A stretch of DNA of 64,000 bases. It comes from CAYFFV01 sp964342695. Its GTDB lineage: Bacteria; Acidobacteriota; Vicinamibacteria; Vicinamibacterales; UBA8438. Positions 52,504-60,028 of the stretch are shown here, piece after piece (position 1 is the stretch's first letter; each line of letters begins with the position of its first letter). The stretch is taken from assembly GCA_964342695.1 (NCBI GenBank), contig CAYFFV010000009.1, forward strand, positions 1 through 64,000, written 5' to 3'. Under the pieces are notes generated by a model. The model saw only the letters and a program-made list of their open reading frames with translations, was not told the DNA's origin and ran no database searches. The translations under genes and the position numbers were made by a program.

Positions 52504-53901
52504 CTAATTCGATAAATTAATATTGAGGCGCTTGATCTTTTCTATGAGGGTAGTCGGCTTCACGTTTAATATTTTGGCCGCGCGTCTCTTGTTTCCATTT
52601 GTTTGTTGTAATGCTGACCGTATTAATTCACGTTCGACATGCTGAAGTTTGTCGTTCAGATCCATCGATTCTTCCGATGTAGAAGGTGCTAGGGTAATAG
52701 GTAAAGCTTCGCCTTCATTTAGCTCCGCCGGCAGGTCACCACTATCAATCTGAGATCGACCAGGGGAAAGAGCTAAGGCGCGCTCGATTAGATTTTCCAG
52801 TTGCCTAATATTACCCGGCCAATCATAAGCCATCATTACCCGCATAGCTTCCTGAGAGACTACGACACTAGTTCGAGGTGGGTTCATTCGTGTTCCGAGT
52901 TTCTCAAGGAAACTCTGTACGAGTAGTGGGATATCTTCTCGCCGATCCCTTAAGGCTGGTAGATGAATAGGAATTACATTAAGCCGATAAAAGAGATCTT
53001 CACGAAAACTACCATTACTAACCATCTCACTGAGATCTAAATTTGTAGCGGCAATCACACGAACATCTACATTGACAGATTCGTTATCACCGAGGCGTTC
53101 AAATTCTCTTTCCTGTAGAGCGCGTAGCAGTTTAGCCTGCAAGTTTGCACTCATAGTACCGACCTCATCCAGAAAAAAAGTGCCTTTGTGTGCCTGCTCA
53201 AGTCTTCCCTGTCTAGAATTTACAGCGCCTGTAAATGCTCCGCGAACATGCCCGAACAGTTCGGCTTCAAGTAGTGTTTCCGGCACGGCACCACAATTAA
53301 GAGCGATAAACCGATTTTTTCTTCTTGGACTGTTGTGATGAATGGCACGTGCTACTAGTTCTTTTCCAGTACCGGTCTCTCCTGTGATTAGAATTGTGCT
53401 CGTGGTATTTGCAACGGTTTCCATTAATTCGAATAATTGTTGCATCGGCACGCTTTTTCCGACGATTTCCTTAAAGCGGTAGCGATCTTCTAGCTGGGAC
53501 CGAAGGTAGTCATTTTCCGTTCGAAGGCGCCTTTGTTCCAAGGCAGTTGATAGGAGGTGCAATAAATGATCGAACTGAAGTGGTTTTGTAACGAAATCGT
53601 GAGCGCCACGTTTGATAGCTTCAACGGCATCTTTGACTGTCCCGTAGCCAGTTACTACGACTACGATAATATCCGGGTATCTAGTTTTCGCTTCCTCTAG
53701 CAACTGGCTACCATCAATTCCAGGAAGTCTCAAATCTGTAATAATGACATCAAAAGCAAAATCAACGAGTAGTGGTCGTGCCGCTTCCCCGGACGTCACA
53801 TGAGCAACTTTATAACCATGGGTCTCAAGTCGTTCGGCCGTTACTTTAGCGAGCTCTTGCTCATCCTCCACAAGCAAAACATGCGTTCTTTTATTACTCA
53901 T
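52504..53901 (-). CDS. NtrC-family sigma-54-dependent response regulator
   Basis: The 465-residue protein has three parts. A receiver domain carries phospho-Asp56 (DVIITDLRLPGIDG) and Lys (FVTKPL). The AAA+ domain has Walker A GETGTGKELVARAIHH and the GAFTGA loop that contacts sigma-54. A C-terminal Fis-type helix-turn-helix follows (NGNKRRAAKILNVKPTTLIE). When phosphorylated it should activate sigma-54 promoters. A nearly perfect sigma-54 promoter lies about 900 bases away, upstream of the sigma-28-like gene, and a hybrid kinase is nearby. A palindrome just before its start could be an operator. Confidence 0.94.
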   Translation of the reverse strand: MSNKRTHVLLVEDEQELAKVTAERLETHGYKVAHVTSGEAARPLLVDFAFDVIITDLRLPGIDGSQLLEEAKTRYPDIIVVVVTGYGTVKDAVEAIKRGAHDFVTKPLQFDHLLHLLSTALEQRRLRTENDYLRSQLEDRYRFKEIVGKSVPMQQLFELMETVANTTSTILITGETGTGKELVARAIHHNSPRRKNRFIALNCGAVPETLLEAELFGHVRGAFTGAVNSRQGRLEQAHKGTFFLDEVGTMSANLQAKLLRALQEREFERLGDNESVNVDVRVIAATNLDLSEMVSNGSFREDLFYRLNVIPIHLPALRDRREDIPLLVQSFLEKLGTRMNPPRTSVVVSQEAMRVMMAYDWPGNIRQLENLIERALALSPGRSQIDSGDLPAELNEGEALPITLAPSTSEESMDLNDKLQHVERELIRSALQQTNGNKRRAAKILNVKPTTLIEKIKRLNINLSN

Positions 53902-53909
53902 TCTCGTAT

Positions 53910-53929
53910 ATGTTCAATATTTTGAACAT
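53910..53929. promoter_or_regulatory. Palindrome upstream of the sigma-54 activator gene
   Basis: ATGTTCAA and TTGAACAT are perfect complementary arms around a TATT spacer. The site begins nine bases before the activator's ATG and so would overlap its ribosome site. It is a candidate binding site for the activator itself (autoregulation) or for another dimeric regulator. Confidence 0.45.
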
Positions 53930-54102
53930 GTTGACTTTTCTCGTCAAGATGGCTTCTACTGCTTTTTGATATTTGTCCTAATTTTAAGATTTTTAACACT
54001 ACAGGTTTAGAAGTTCTCTGCCGATACCTCATTCCAAGGAAGTTCTGTCGTTCGGATCGTTTTGTTCCGGCGTGACTAAGACATAGAACCGAGGCAAATC
54101 AA

Positions 54103-54345
54103 ATGCCAAATGAAAACACACTTGTTGAAAGAAAGACCATTTCTATTATGAAGGCATGCGAATTGGTTGGCGTAAGTCGCCGAACCATATATAACTGGAT
54201 TTCTAGTGGAAAGGTGGAATACGTTCGAACAGCTGGGGGATCTGTAAGAATTTTTGTTGATTCTTTATGGCGTAGCCCCGATGAAAAGACTAGGCGTCAA
54301 CCGGCGAGGGCCCGTATTTCTACTTCAGCTAGACGAGTAGGTTGA
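54103..54345 (+). CDS. Excisionase/BldC-like helix-turn-helix protein
   Basis: An 80-residue DNA-binding protein. The motif ISIMKACELVGVSRRTIYNW followed by ISSGKVEYVRTAGGSVRIF is the single MerR-like winged helix of the excisionase/BldC group. No phage or integrase gene is near, so a regulatory role is likelier than excision. The basic C-terminal tail is unstructured. Its stop overlaps the start of the next gene by one base, so the two are made together. The gene diverges from the sigma-54 activator with about 200 bases between. Confidence 0.8.
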   Translation: MPNENTLVERKTISIMKACELVGVSRRTIYNWISSGKVEYVRTAGGSVRIFVDSLWRSPDEKTRRQPARARISTSARRVG

Positions 54346-54584
54346 TGGCTGGTCGAGGCGCTCCGTCACCTAGTAAAAACGTTCCAAAAAATATGAATGC
54401 GACTACTGGGACGTTAGAGCTCTTTCATAAACTGAACAATCAATTAGGTATTATCCTTGCCAATGCCGAGCTGATGGAGAGTAAGCTTGATCAGGCTGAT
54501 AAAAATTACTCAAGAGTTTCTCAAATAGTGAATAGTGCGATCCAAGCTATAAAAACTGCAAAAGATCTTAGAAATATATCTTAA
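54345..54584 (+). CDS. Stand-alone histidine-phosphoacceptor-like mini-protein
   Basis: With the ATG at 54345 the protein has 79 residues. A TTG one codon upstream is an alternative. After a disordered start, LFHKLNNQLGIILANAELM contains His28 in a setting closely like the H-box of histidine kinases (compare VAHELNNPLATILTWAERL in the hybrid kinase of this window). The second helix (VSQIVNSAIQAIKTAKDLRN) would complete a helical hairpin. No ATPase domain follows. It could be a phosphotransfer or competitive dimerisation partner for a neighbouring kinase or regulator. This is inference from the motif. Confidence 0.7.
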   Translation: MAGRGAPSPSKNVPKNMNATTGTLELFHKLNNQLGIILANAELMESKLDQADKNYSRVSQIVNSAIQAIKTAKDLRNIS

Positions 54585-54617
54585 ATTTTTTAGCTGAAGC
54601 TAGAACTTGATGAAATA

Positions 54618-54669
54618 TTTAGTCAAATAAATGACTATATGAATTTATGTATTCATTTATTTGACTAAA
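54618..54669. other. Long A/T-rich inverted repeat upstream of the sigma-54 promoter
   Basis: A perfect 17-base arm (54618-54634, beginning TTTAGTCAAATAA) is repeated in inverse at 54653-54669, with 18 bases between. It lies 34 bases after the mini-protein gene and about 130 bases upstream of the sigma-54 promoter. It may end the upstream transcript in either direction, although the stem is poor in G and C. It may instead be an enhancer for the NtrC-type activator, for which the distance is suitable. Confidence 0.6.
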
Positions 54670-54794
54670 AAAATTTCACACAAAGGCAAATTTCTACATT
54701 AAATTTCACGCTCTATCTCTCAGAAAAACGAAAATCTCTTTTAAATCCAAACTTTTTAGGCTCTACTAACAAAAAAATTTTATTTAAATTTTTA

Positions 54795-54811
54795 TTGGCA
54801 CGTTATTTGCT
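54795..54811 (+). promoter_or_regulatory. Sigma-54 promoter of the sigma-factor gene
   Basis: TTGGCACGTTATTTGCT matches the sigma-54 consensus YTGGCACG-N4-TTGCW, with GG and GC ten bases apart as required. It lies about 56 bases before the ATG at 54867, and within a longer open frame that would be wrong as the gene start. An NtrC-type activator gene is close by. The region 54670-54794 is A/T-rich, as expected for DNA bending. Confidence 0.85.
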
Positions 54812-54866
54812 TCTAAAGAGCTACCTTGGTCTGTATTTGTGTAGTGCTGAATTTTTGGGAGCAGTA

Positions 54867-55784
54867 ATGACTAAAAAAAAGAGGAGTCAACAGCGGCGTG
54901 TCGAAGGTGGTCTTCCGTTTGTGCAGGCCTTGGCGAAACGGGTCGCCTCATCGATGCCTAATTCGGTTGAGCTTTCTGATCTGGTTCAGGATGGAATGAT
55001 TGGTTTGATTGACGCAGCGAATCGGTACGACGATTCACGTGGTATCAAATTTGAGACGTTCGCCGAACGTAGAGTACGTGGCGCGATGATTGATGCTCTA
55101 AGGAGGGATGCTTGGCCTCGGGGCATCCGCCGTATGCGGCGCGAACTTGAGGCGGGTCGGGAGCATTTAAGGCATAAACTTGGTTGCGAACCATCCCTGT
55201 CAGATTTAGCGAAATATGTTGGATCTGACGAGGTGACTCTAGGCAGAACGATCGTCCGTATTAACACAATTGAGTCGACGTCGGCATTAAACGGTGGGGA
55301 AGGGGTGGACGAAAAGACTTTACCTGCTGTCATGGTGCCTTCTGAGCCCGTCTCTCCGGACAAGGAGTGTGAGTCACATGAAGTTGAACAACGTGTTCGC
55401 ATTGCACTTGCCTCTCTTCCTGCGAGAGAAAGGCAAGTAATGGCTATGTACTATTATGGTGATGTGACGATGAAACAGATAGGTATTGAGATGGGTGTGA
55501 ATGAATCACGAGTATCTCAACTGCATACTCGTGCGATTCAGAAACTTCGTAAGCTGCTTGGTCCGGACGTTGAGTCTGCAACTTTAAGTTCTGCGGCCAT
55601 GCCGTTAGGAAACCTTTCAAAGTTGAGTGGTGACACAAGAAATCTGGTTTCTAATAACGCGACAGCTAATTCGGTTGAATCAAGAAACGAGGTGACTAAT
55701 ATTCTTTCCCGAGTGGTTCGAATTTCTGGACGGACATCAAAAACCAGAATCAAAAAACTAAATCAATCGACTGCCGTGGCGTAA
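54867..55784 (+). CDS. FliA/WhiG-like sigma factor (sigma-28 group) with C-terminal extension
   Basis: This alternative sigma factor has regions 2-4: LSDLVQDGMIGLIDAANRYD then FETFAERRVRGAMIDALRRD (region 2), and LPARERQVMAMYYYGDVTM then NESRVSQLHTRAIQKLRKLL (region 4, ending near residue 231). It lacks region 1, as sigma-28 does. The ATG at 54867 is chosen because the longer frame from 54795 runs through the sigma-54 promoter. At 305 residues it is longer than typical FliA (about 240) because of a 74-residue Ser/Asn/Arg-rich tail. No flagellar gene is in the window, so the targets are not known. Confidence 0.9.
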   Translation: MTKKKRSQQRRVEGGLPFVQALAKRVASSMPNSVELSDLVQDGMIGLIDAANRYDDSRGIKFETFAERRVRGAMIDALRRDAWPRGIRRMRRELEAGREHLRHKLGCEPSLSDLAKYVGSDEVTLGRTIVRINTIESTSALNGGEGVDEKTLPAVMVPSEPVSPDKECESHEVEQRVRIALASLPARERQVMAMYYYGDVTMKQIGIEMGVNESRVSQLHTRAIQKLRKLLGPDVESATLSSAAMPLGNLSKLSGDTRNLVSNNATANSVESRNEVTNILSRVVRISGRTSKTRIKKLNQSTAVA

Positions 55785-55798
55785 AAACTAAAAATATT

Positions 55799-57370
55799 TT
55801 AGGAAAGTAAGTCTCTGGTCATCCGCAGCAGATCTTTAAGGCGAAAAGGTTTTGCAAGCCATCGACAACCGGTTTCTTGAAGAAAATTTTCGGTCTCCGC
55901 AGCTGCCACATCGCCAGTCACGAACAGACAATTTTTTGCTAAAGTAGGTTTTGTTTTTGCAAGCGATTCGTAAAAAGTACGACCGTCCATTTTTGGCATC
56001 TTCAAGTCGCAAATCACGAGATCGTAGATTTTATTTTCGATGCGTGTCAGAGCTTCTTCTCCATTAGCCGATCTATCTACAGTAAAACCAGCGTCTACTA
56101 AGGTTTCGACCACAGCGGTCGCAAGCGCAATTTCATCTTCAATCACTAGAATTACAGCTGTTTTGAAAGAAGTGCGTTGTAAAGGAACCGCTTTTTTTTC
56201 AAGTGTTTTGTTTCTCCACTTGGGCTCACTGCTTGCGGGAAAATATAGAAAAAACGAACAGCCTTTTTGCTCTTCTGATTTGACCTTAATTTGTCCGCCG
56301 TGTTCCTGCATAATTGCATATGCAACAGTCAGGCCAAGTCCTGTACCTGTTCCTACTGCTTTTGTCGTAAAAAAAGGATCAAAAATCTTAGTCTGAACTT
56401 CATTAGTTAGTCCGAGTCCGTCATCGTTTACTTCAAGAATTACAAGATCTTTTTCAGCATCGTGCCAGGTTCGAAGAATTAATGTTCCCCGCCCATGGGC
56501 AGCTAACATTGCTTGTTCAGCATTAATTATCAGGTTAAGCAGTACTTGTTTAAGCTGATGTGGATCAGCAAAAACGGGCGGTAATCCGTCAGCGAAGGCA
56601 TCAAGAACTGTAATGTTTGTAACACGGTGTTCATAGGTTCGTAATGTTAGAGTTTCTCTAATGACTTCGTTCAAATTAACCATTGTCCTTGTTGTGTGTC
56701 TTTTCCGGGCGAAGGTTAATAAGTTACGGACAATTTTGGCAGCGCGTTCAGATTCACTTTGGATAATTTCGATACCCTGTTTGGTTTTGTTGTCTAGCGA
56801 CTTATCCGTGAGACGCTCAGCCCAAGTAAGGATCGTTGCTAATGGATTATTTAGTTCATGTGCGACACCAGAGACAGTTTGTCCCAATGCTGCTAGTTTT
56901 TCGGACTGGAGGGTCTGATGGTAAACATCGCGCCCTTGATCTTCCATGCGACGACGCTCACTAACGTCTCGAATTAATGCATCTAAACGACGGCCTGAGG
57001 TATTTTGATGGTTATGGAGGCGGGCTGTTACTTCCACCCAACATAATGAATCATCAGAGCGTCGAAGACGAAGTAGATAATCTGTAACTGAGCCGTCACG
57101 TTGAAGCTGCTCGATAAAAGCAACACGCGACTGAGGATCAACAAATCTGCGTACTTCAAAAGGTCTAATAGTGTCGACAGGTTTCTCGGCAGGGTACCCT
57201 AACATTAATCTTAGACAAGGATTTGCGAAGATAGTTGTATCGCTCCCTCCGTCTAGATAACCGAGATAGACGCCTTCATTAATAACCTCAAAAAAGTCAA
57301 CGATAGAATCTAAAAAGCTGACTTTAAGGTCTTTCTCGGATGAGGAGGTGACGCGGGGCGACACCTCCAA
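55799..57370 (-). CDS. Hybrid sensor histidine kinase (PAS, HisKA, HATPase, receiver)
   Basis: The 523-residue cytoplasmic protein has a PAS domain (about residues 20-135). The phosphoacceptor His161 lies in VAHELNNPLATILTWAERL. The ATPase domain has NLIINAEQAM, VNDDGLGL and GTGTGLGLTVAYAIMQEHGG. A C-terminal receiver domain has its Asp in LVICDLKMPKMDG. No membrane helix is visible, so it would sense an internal signal. It is convergent with the sigma-factor gene (14 bases apart) and is a candidate partner of the NtrC-type regulator or the mini-protein. Confidence 0.93.
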   Translation of the reverse strand: MEVSPRVTSSSEKDLKVSFLDSIVDFFEVINEGVYLGYLDGGSDTTIFANPCLRLMLGYPAEKPVDTIRPFEVRRFVDPQSRVAFIEQLQRDGSVTDYLLRLRRSDDSLCWVEVTARLHNHQNTSGRRLDALIRDVSERRRMEDQGRDVYHQTLQSEKLAALGQTVSGVAHELNNPLATILTWAERLTDKSLDNKTKQGIEIIQSESERAAKIVRNLLTFARKRHTTRTMVNLNEVIRETLTLRTYEHRVTNITVLDAFADGLPPVFADPHQLKQVLLNLIINAEQAMLAAHGRGTLILRTWHDAEKDLVILEVNDDGLGLTNEVQTKIFDPFFTTKAVGTGTGLGLTVAYAIMQEHGGQIKVKSEEQKGCSFFLYFPASSEPKWRNKTLEKKAVPLQRTSFKTAVILVIEDEIALATAVVETLVDAGFTVDRSANGEEALTRIENKIYDLVICDLKMPKMDGRTFYESLAKTKPTLAKNCLFVTGDVAAAETENFLQETGCRWLAKPFRLKDLLRMTRDLLS

Positions 57371-57408
57371 ATTATAGCAGGGGTTAAATGTAATGAGGCA
57401 AAAGAGAT

Positions 57409-58050
57409 TTAATTTGAAGGCTCAGGCGTGGGTGTCATTCGAGGGAAACGAGATGCGTACTTGGTCTCGATAGACGTCCGCACGTCCTTGACAGATGCTC
57501 CAGAAGCATGAAGTTGCATTGAATCTCGAGCAACATCAATACAAACTGCACAACCCATCCCATGATTTTCCCATGTTCTTACGGTGCCGTCACTATTTCT
57601 GGATTCAACAAAACAGTGAGCGTTAGCTTGATGTCCTGCAGATTCACAACCGCAAAAACAAGGTACAAATTCTAGGATGTCTGGATTTCTTCCGGCAAAT
57701 TCATAAACTTCGTTAATCAACTCAGTGGTTCTGGGCATACCATTTGGAATAAAGGGTAATGGAGGCAATACTGCATCGGACGGGGGCTTGACAATATTAA
57801 CCGTTGTGACTGTGGGAATGTTTTCATCTTCGTTTAGTGCTGACGTAGTATCAATATGACCGTGGGAGTCTGTCGATCTGTTTTCCAGAGAACTCTCATC
57901 AGTATCAAAATTTATCGGTTCGGAGGTAAAACGAGGATAAAAACCTACACCTAGGAGTGCGATTACTCCAACTACTCCATAAATTAATATCCAAGGAGTT
58001 CCGCCTTTATTTTCTATTCCTGATGTCTTGAACTCTTTCTTAGTTCCCAT
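57409..58050 (-). CDS. Membrane-anchored PCYCGC-type cysteine-rich protein
   Basis: The 213-residue protein has one N-terminal membrane helix (ILIYGVVGVIALLGVGFY, about residues 21-38), then a low-complexity stretch and a C-terminal domain outside the membrane. This domain has PCFCGC (C131, C133, C135) followed by HCFVES and a CAVC pair (C167, C170). It corresponds to the PCYCGC family, whose function is unknown. The paired cysteines could bind metal or be redox-active. The dsbD gene 2 kb away would fit a thiol role, but this is a guess. Confidence 0.8.
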   Translation of the reverse strand: MGTKKEFKTSGIENKGGTPWILIYGVVGVIALLGVGFYPRFTSEPINFDTDESSLENRSTDSHGHIDTTSALNEDENIPTVTTVNIVKPPSDAVLPPLPFIPNGMPRTTELINEVYEFAGRNPDILEFVPCFCGCESAGHQANAHCFVESRNSDGTVRTWENHGMGCAVCIDVARDSMQLHASGASVKDVRTSIETKYASRFPRMTPTPEPSN

Positions 58051-58151
58051 GGCGGAATTCTACATCAAAAAGTTGAAGTAAATAGGTAATCTTTCAATAC
58101 TACCAGTCGTGGTGAGTTGAGAACTCAGTAAGAATTAATGCTTAACACGAA

Positions 58152-58616
58152 TTAATTTTTGTTTGGCGGCGCTGGCCCTAGAGCAAAAAGCATCGTTCCT
58201 TCTACGGCAATCTCTCTGTTTACACGAGCAAAACCTTTTAGGCGTCCCATTCGACTACGAAGTCTATCGACACTAACTTCTATAACAACCGTCTCACCGG
58301 GGTGTACCGGTCTATGGTAACGAACATGGTCGATGCCCATAAAGTATGGAACCTTTTGGCGGTTCTCAGGCTTCGCCAAAATGAGGATTGCTCCAACTTG
58401 AGCCACGGCCTCAGTTAAGATCGTTGGGGGAAGCACCGGTTGTTCTCCTACTCGATGAGACAAGAAATTTTCATTAAGAGAAACGTTTTTAATACCAACA
58501 ATACGTTTGTCTTCTTCAAATTCAACAATTCTGTCAACTAGTAAGAAGGGGTACCGGTGGGGAAGAATCTTTTCAATTGCAGCGTTGTCAAGAGGTAAAG
58601 AAAGTTTGGTTTGCAC
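58152..58616 (-). CDS. FabZ-like hydroxyacyl-ACP dehydratase with altered active-site motif
   Basis: The 154-residue hotdog-fold protein starts like FabZ (IEKILPHRYPFLLVDRIVEF). Where FabZ has GHFPxxPVMPGV it reads SHRVGEQPVLPPT (His54 is displaced by one position relative to the usual His). The Glu of LTEAVAQVGAI (Glu69) is kept. It may be an active FabZ with a small shift, or a non-catalytic relative. It stands alone, without lpxA, lpxD or other fab genes nearby. Confidence 0.75.
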   Translation of the reverse strand: MQTKLSLPLDNAAIEKILPHRYPFLLVDRIVEFEEDKRIVGIKNVSLNENFLSHRVGEQPVLPPTILTEAVAQVGAILILAKPENRQKVPYFMGIDHVRYHRPVHPGETVVIEVSVDRLRSRMGRLKGFARVNREIAVEGTMLFALGPAPPNKN

Positions 58617-58714
58617 TAGGTGAGTATATCGGAGTTGTTAAGTTTTTCCTTAGGCTTTTAAGTTTAAATATTTGAATAATGTTCTCTGGAAAATAGGGGC
58701 TAAGCCTATATTTA

Positions 58715-59905
58715 TCATCCTTGTGCGACTCCAGCCTCAAAGTCACTATCTGTCCGCACGATTGTTGCCAGTTGAGCGGCTAAAATGACCATTGTGGCTT
58801 GGATGCTTTCATCTGTTTCTCTGCCGTCTCTAATCTCTGCGGAGATGATTCCGACACAACTTGACGGTGTTAGAAGTGGAGCAACCAAGGAACCAAGTGA
58901 TGTTTCATCACAAGGAACAATTTGCAACTCTTCGCTACGGAATGCTTCAGTGGCTGCATTTTCACTATTGCACGATACAGCGCCTATTTCTTCAAGAGAC
59001 TTTCTTGAATAACCGTGTGCTATTGCTGGTCGTAGTCTGTTTCCACCGACATCGCTTACCCAAACTATGAAACTGGAAGCACTAACGAGGCGGGCACAGA
59101 GCGAGAGAATTTCTTCTAGAGTAGATACATCCGCTACGCGACCGATATTGGTACAGAGCTCAGCGACATCATTAAGTTCACTTGTCTGGGCAGCGTCTAA
59201 AATAATTTCAGGTTTTGAATCCTGAGCCTTTTCCGCCACAGACATTGTTGTGATTATTCGATTCTCACTTGTTATCAAAGCATTCTCTGCGGCGGGTGCT
59301 TGTTTGTGGTTTCGGTATTTCACGGGCAATAGCAAGAAAGAGACAAGTAATACCGTGCCCAAACCGAGCCCCAATGAAAAGAGTTGGTTTTCTTTACTCT
59401 TTTGCCTGCGAAGCTCGTAAGTTGTTCTCTCGGCTTTCCTGGCATCGACCAAATAATTGATTGCCTCTTTAGTCAGTTCAAGGCCGTCAGTGAAAATTAA
59501 ATCTGATGCCATTAGGGTTTGTTCTGCTGAGATATGTTCGAGGGTCAGGGTGTCAACGTCTTCGATCTGTTCCACGATTGCTGCGGCCTTGTCGAGTGCG
59601 ATCGTGGCCTGGGTTGTACTCGCGATGCTTCGTAAGAAAATAAAATCTTCATTAATTCTTATTAAGCCACCAGAAACCTTTTCGACCCAGTAACCAATAT
59701 CCTGTCCAGTTGCCACGTACGCTTGTTGCGCAGCCATTAGCTCAGAGAGAGAACCCGTTGTAACCCAAGATTGTGCTAAAAAGGAATACTCAGATTCGCG
59801 TTGTGTGTCTATCTGTTGTTGTGTCTGGAAAAGATTGAAGGCTGATGCGGTGATCACCATCAGCATAATCATGATGACGGTGACTCTCACCACGCGTCGA
59901 TGCAT
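58715..59905 (-). CDS. Membrane sensor protein with CHASE3-like and GAF-like domains, no output domain
   Basis: The 396-residue protein has a first membrane helix (VTVIMIMLMVITASAFNLF) and a mostly helical extracytoplasmic region (about 27-170) that looks like CHASE3. A second membrane helix follows (LFSLGLGLGTVLLVSFLLLP). The C-terminal GAF-type domain runs from about residue 245 to 390 (VSTLEEILSLCARLVSASSF, VAPLLTPSSCVGIISAE). No kinase, cyclase or phosphodiesterase domain follows. It may deliver a signal by binding another protein. Family assignment is by motif and order only. Confidence 0.72.
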   Translation of the reverse strand: MHRRVVRVTVIMIMLMVITASAFNLFQTQQQIDTQRESEYSFLAQSWVTTGSLSELMAAQQAYVATGQDIGYWVEKVSGGLIRINEDFIFLRSIASTTQATIALDKAAAIVEQIEDVDTLTLEHISAEQTLMASDLIFTDGLELTKEAINYLVDARKAERTTYELRRQKSKENQLFSLGLGLGTVLLVSFLLLPVKYRNHKQAPAAENALITSENRIITTMSVAEKAQDSKPEIILDAAQTSELNDVAELCTNIGRVADVSTLEEILSLCARLVSASSFIVWVSDVGGNRLRPAIAHGYSRKSLEEIGAVSCNSENAATEAFRSEELQIVPCDETSLGSLVAPLLTPSSCVGIISAEIRDGRETDESIQATMVILAAQLATIVRTDSDFEAGVAQG

Positions 59906-60028
59906 ATGGTGCTTACTATACCACTCTATATAGTGTGAATATAAATTTTAGGTCGACTAGGTGGTGCTTTTTACTATTTAAATGGATATTTTGTCTGAAT
60001 TTTCTAGAATTCGATGGGTGCCCGCGAT

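Noticed and set aside
54103..54345. Excisionase of a mobile element
   Set aside because: The protein looks excisionase-like, but there is no integrase, attachment-site repeat or other mobile gene nearby. A BldC-like regulator fits better.
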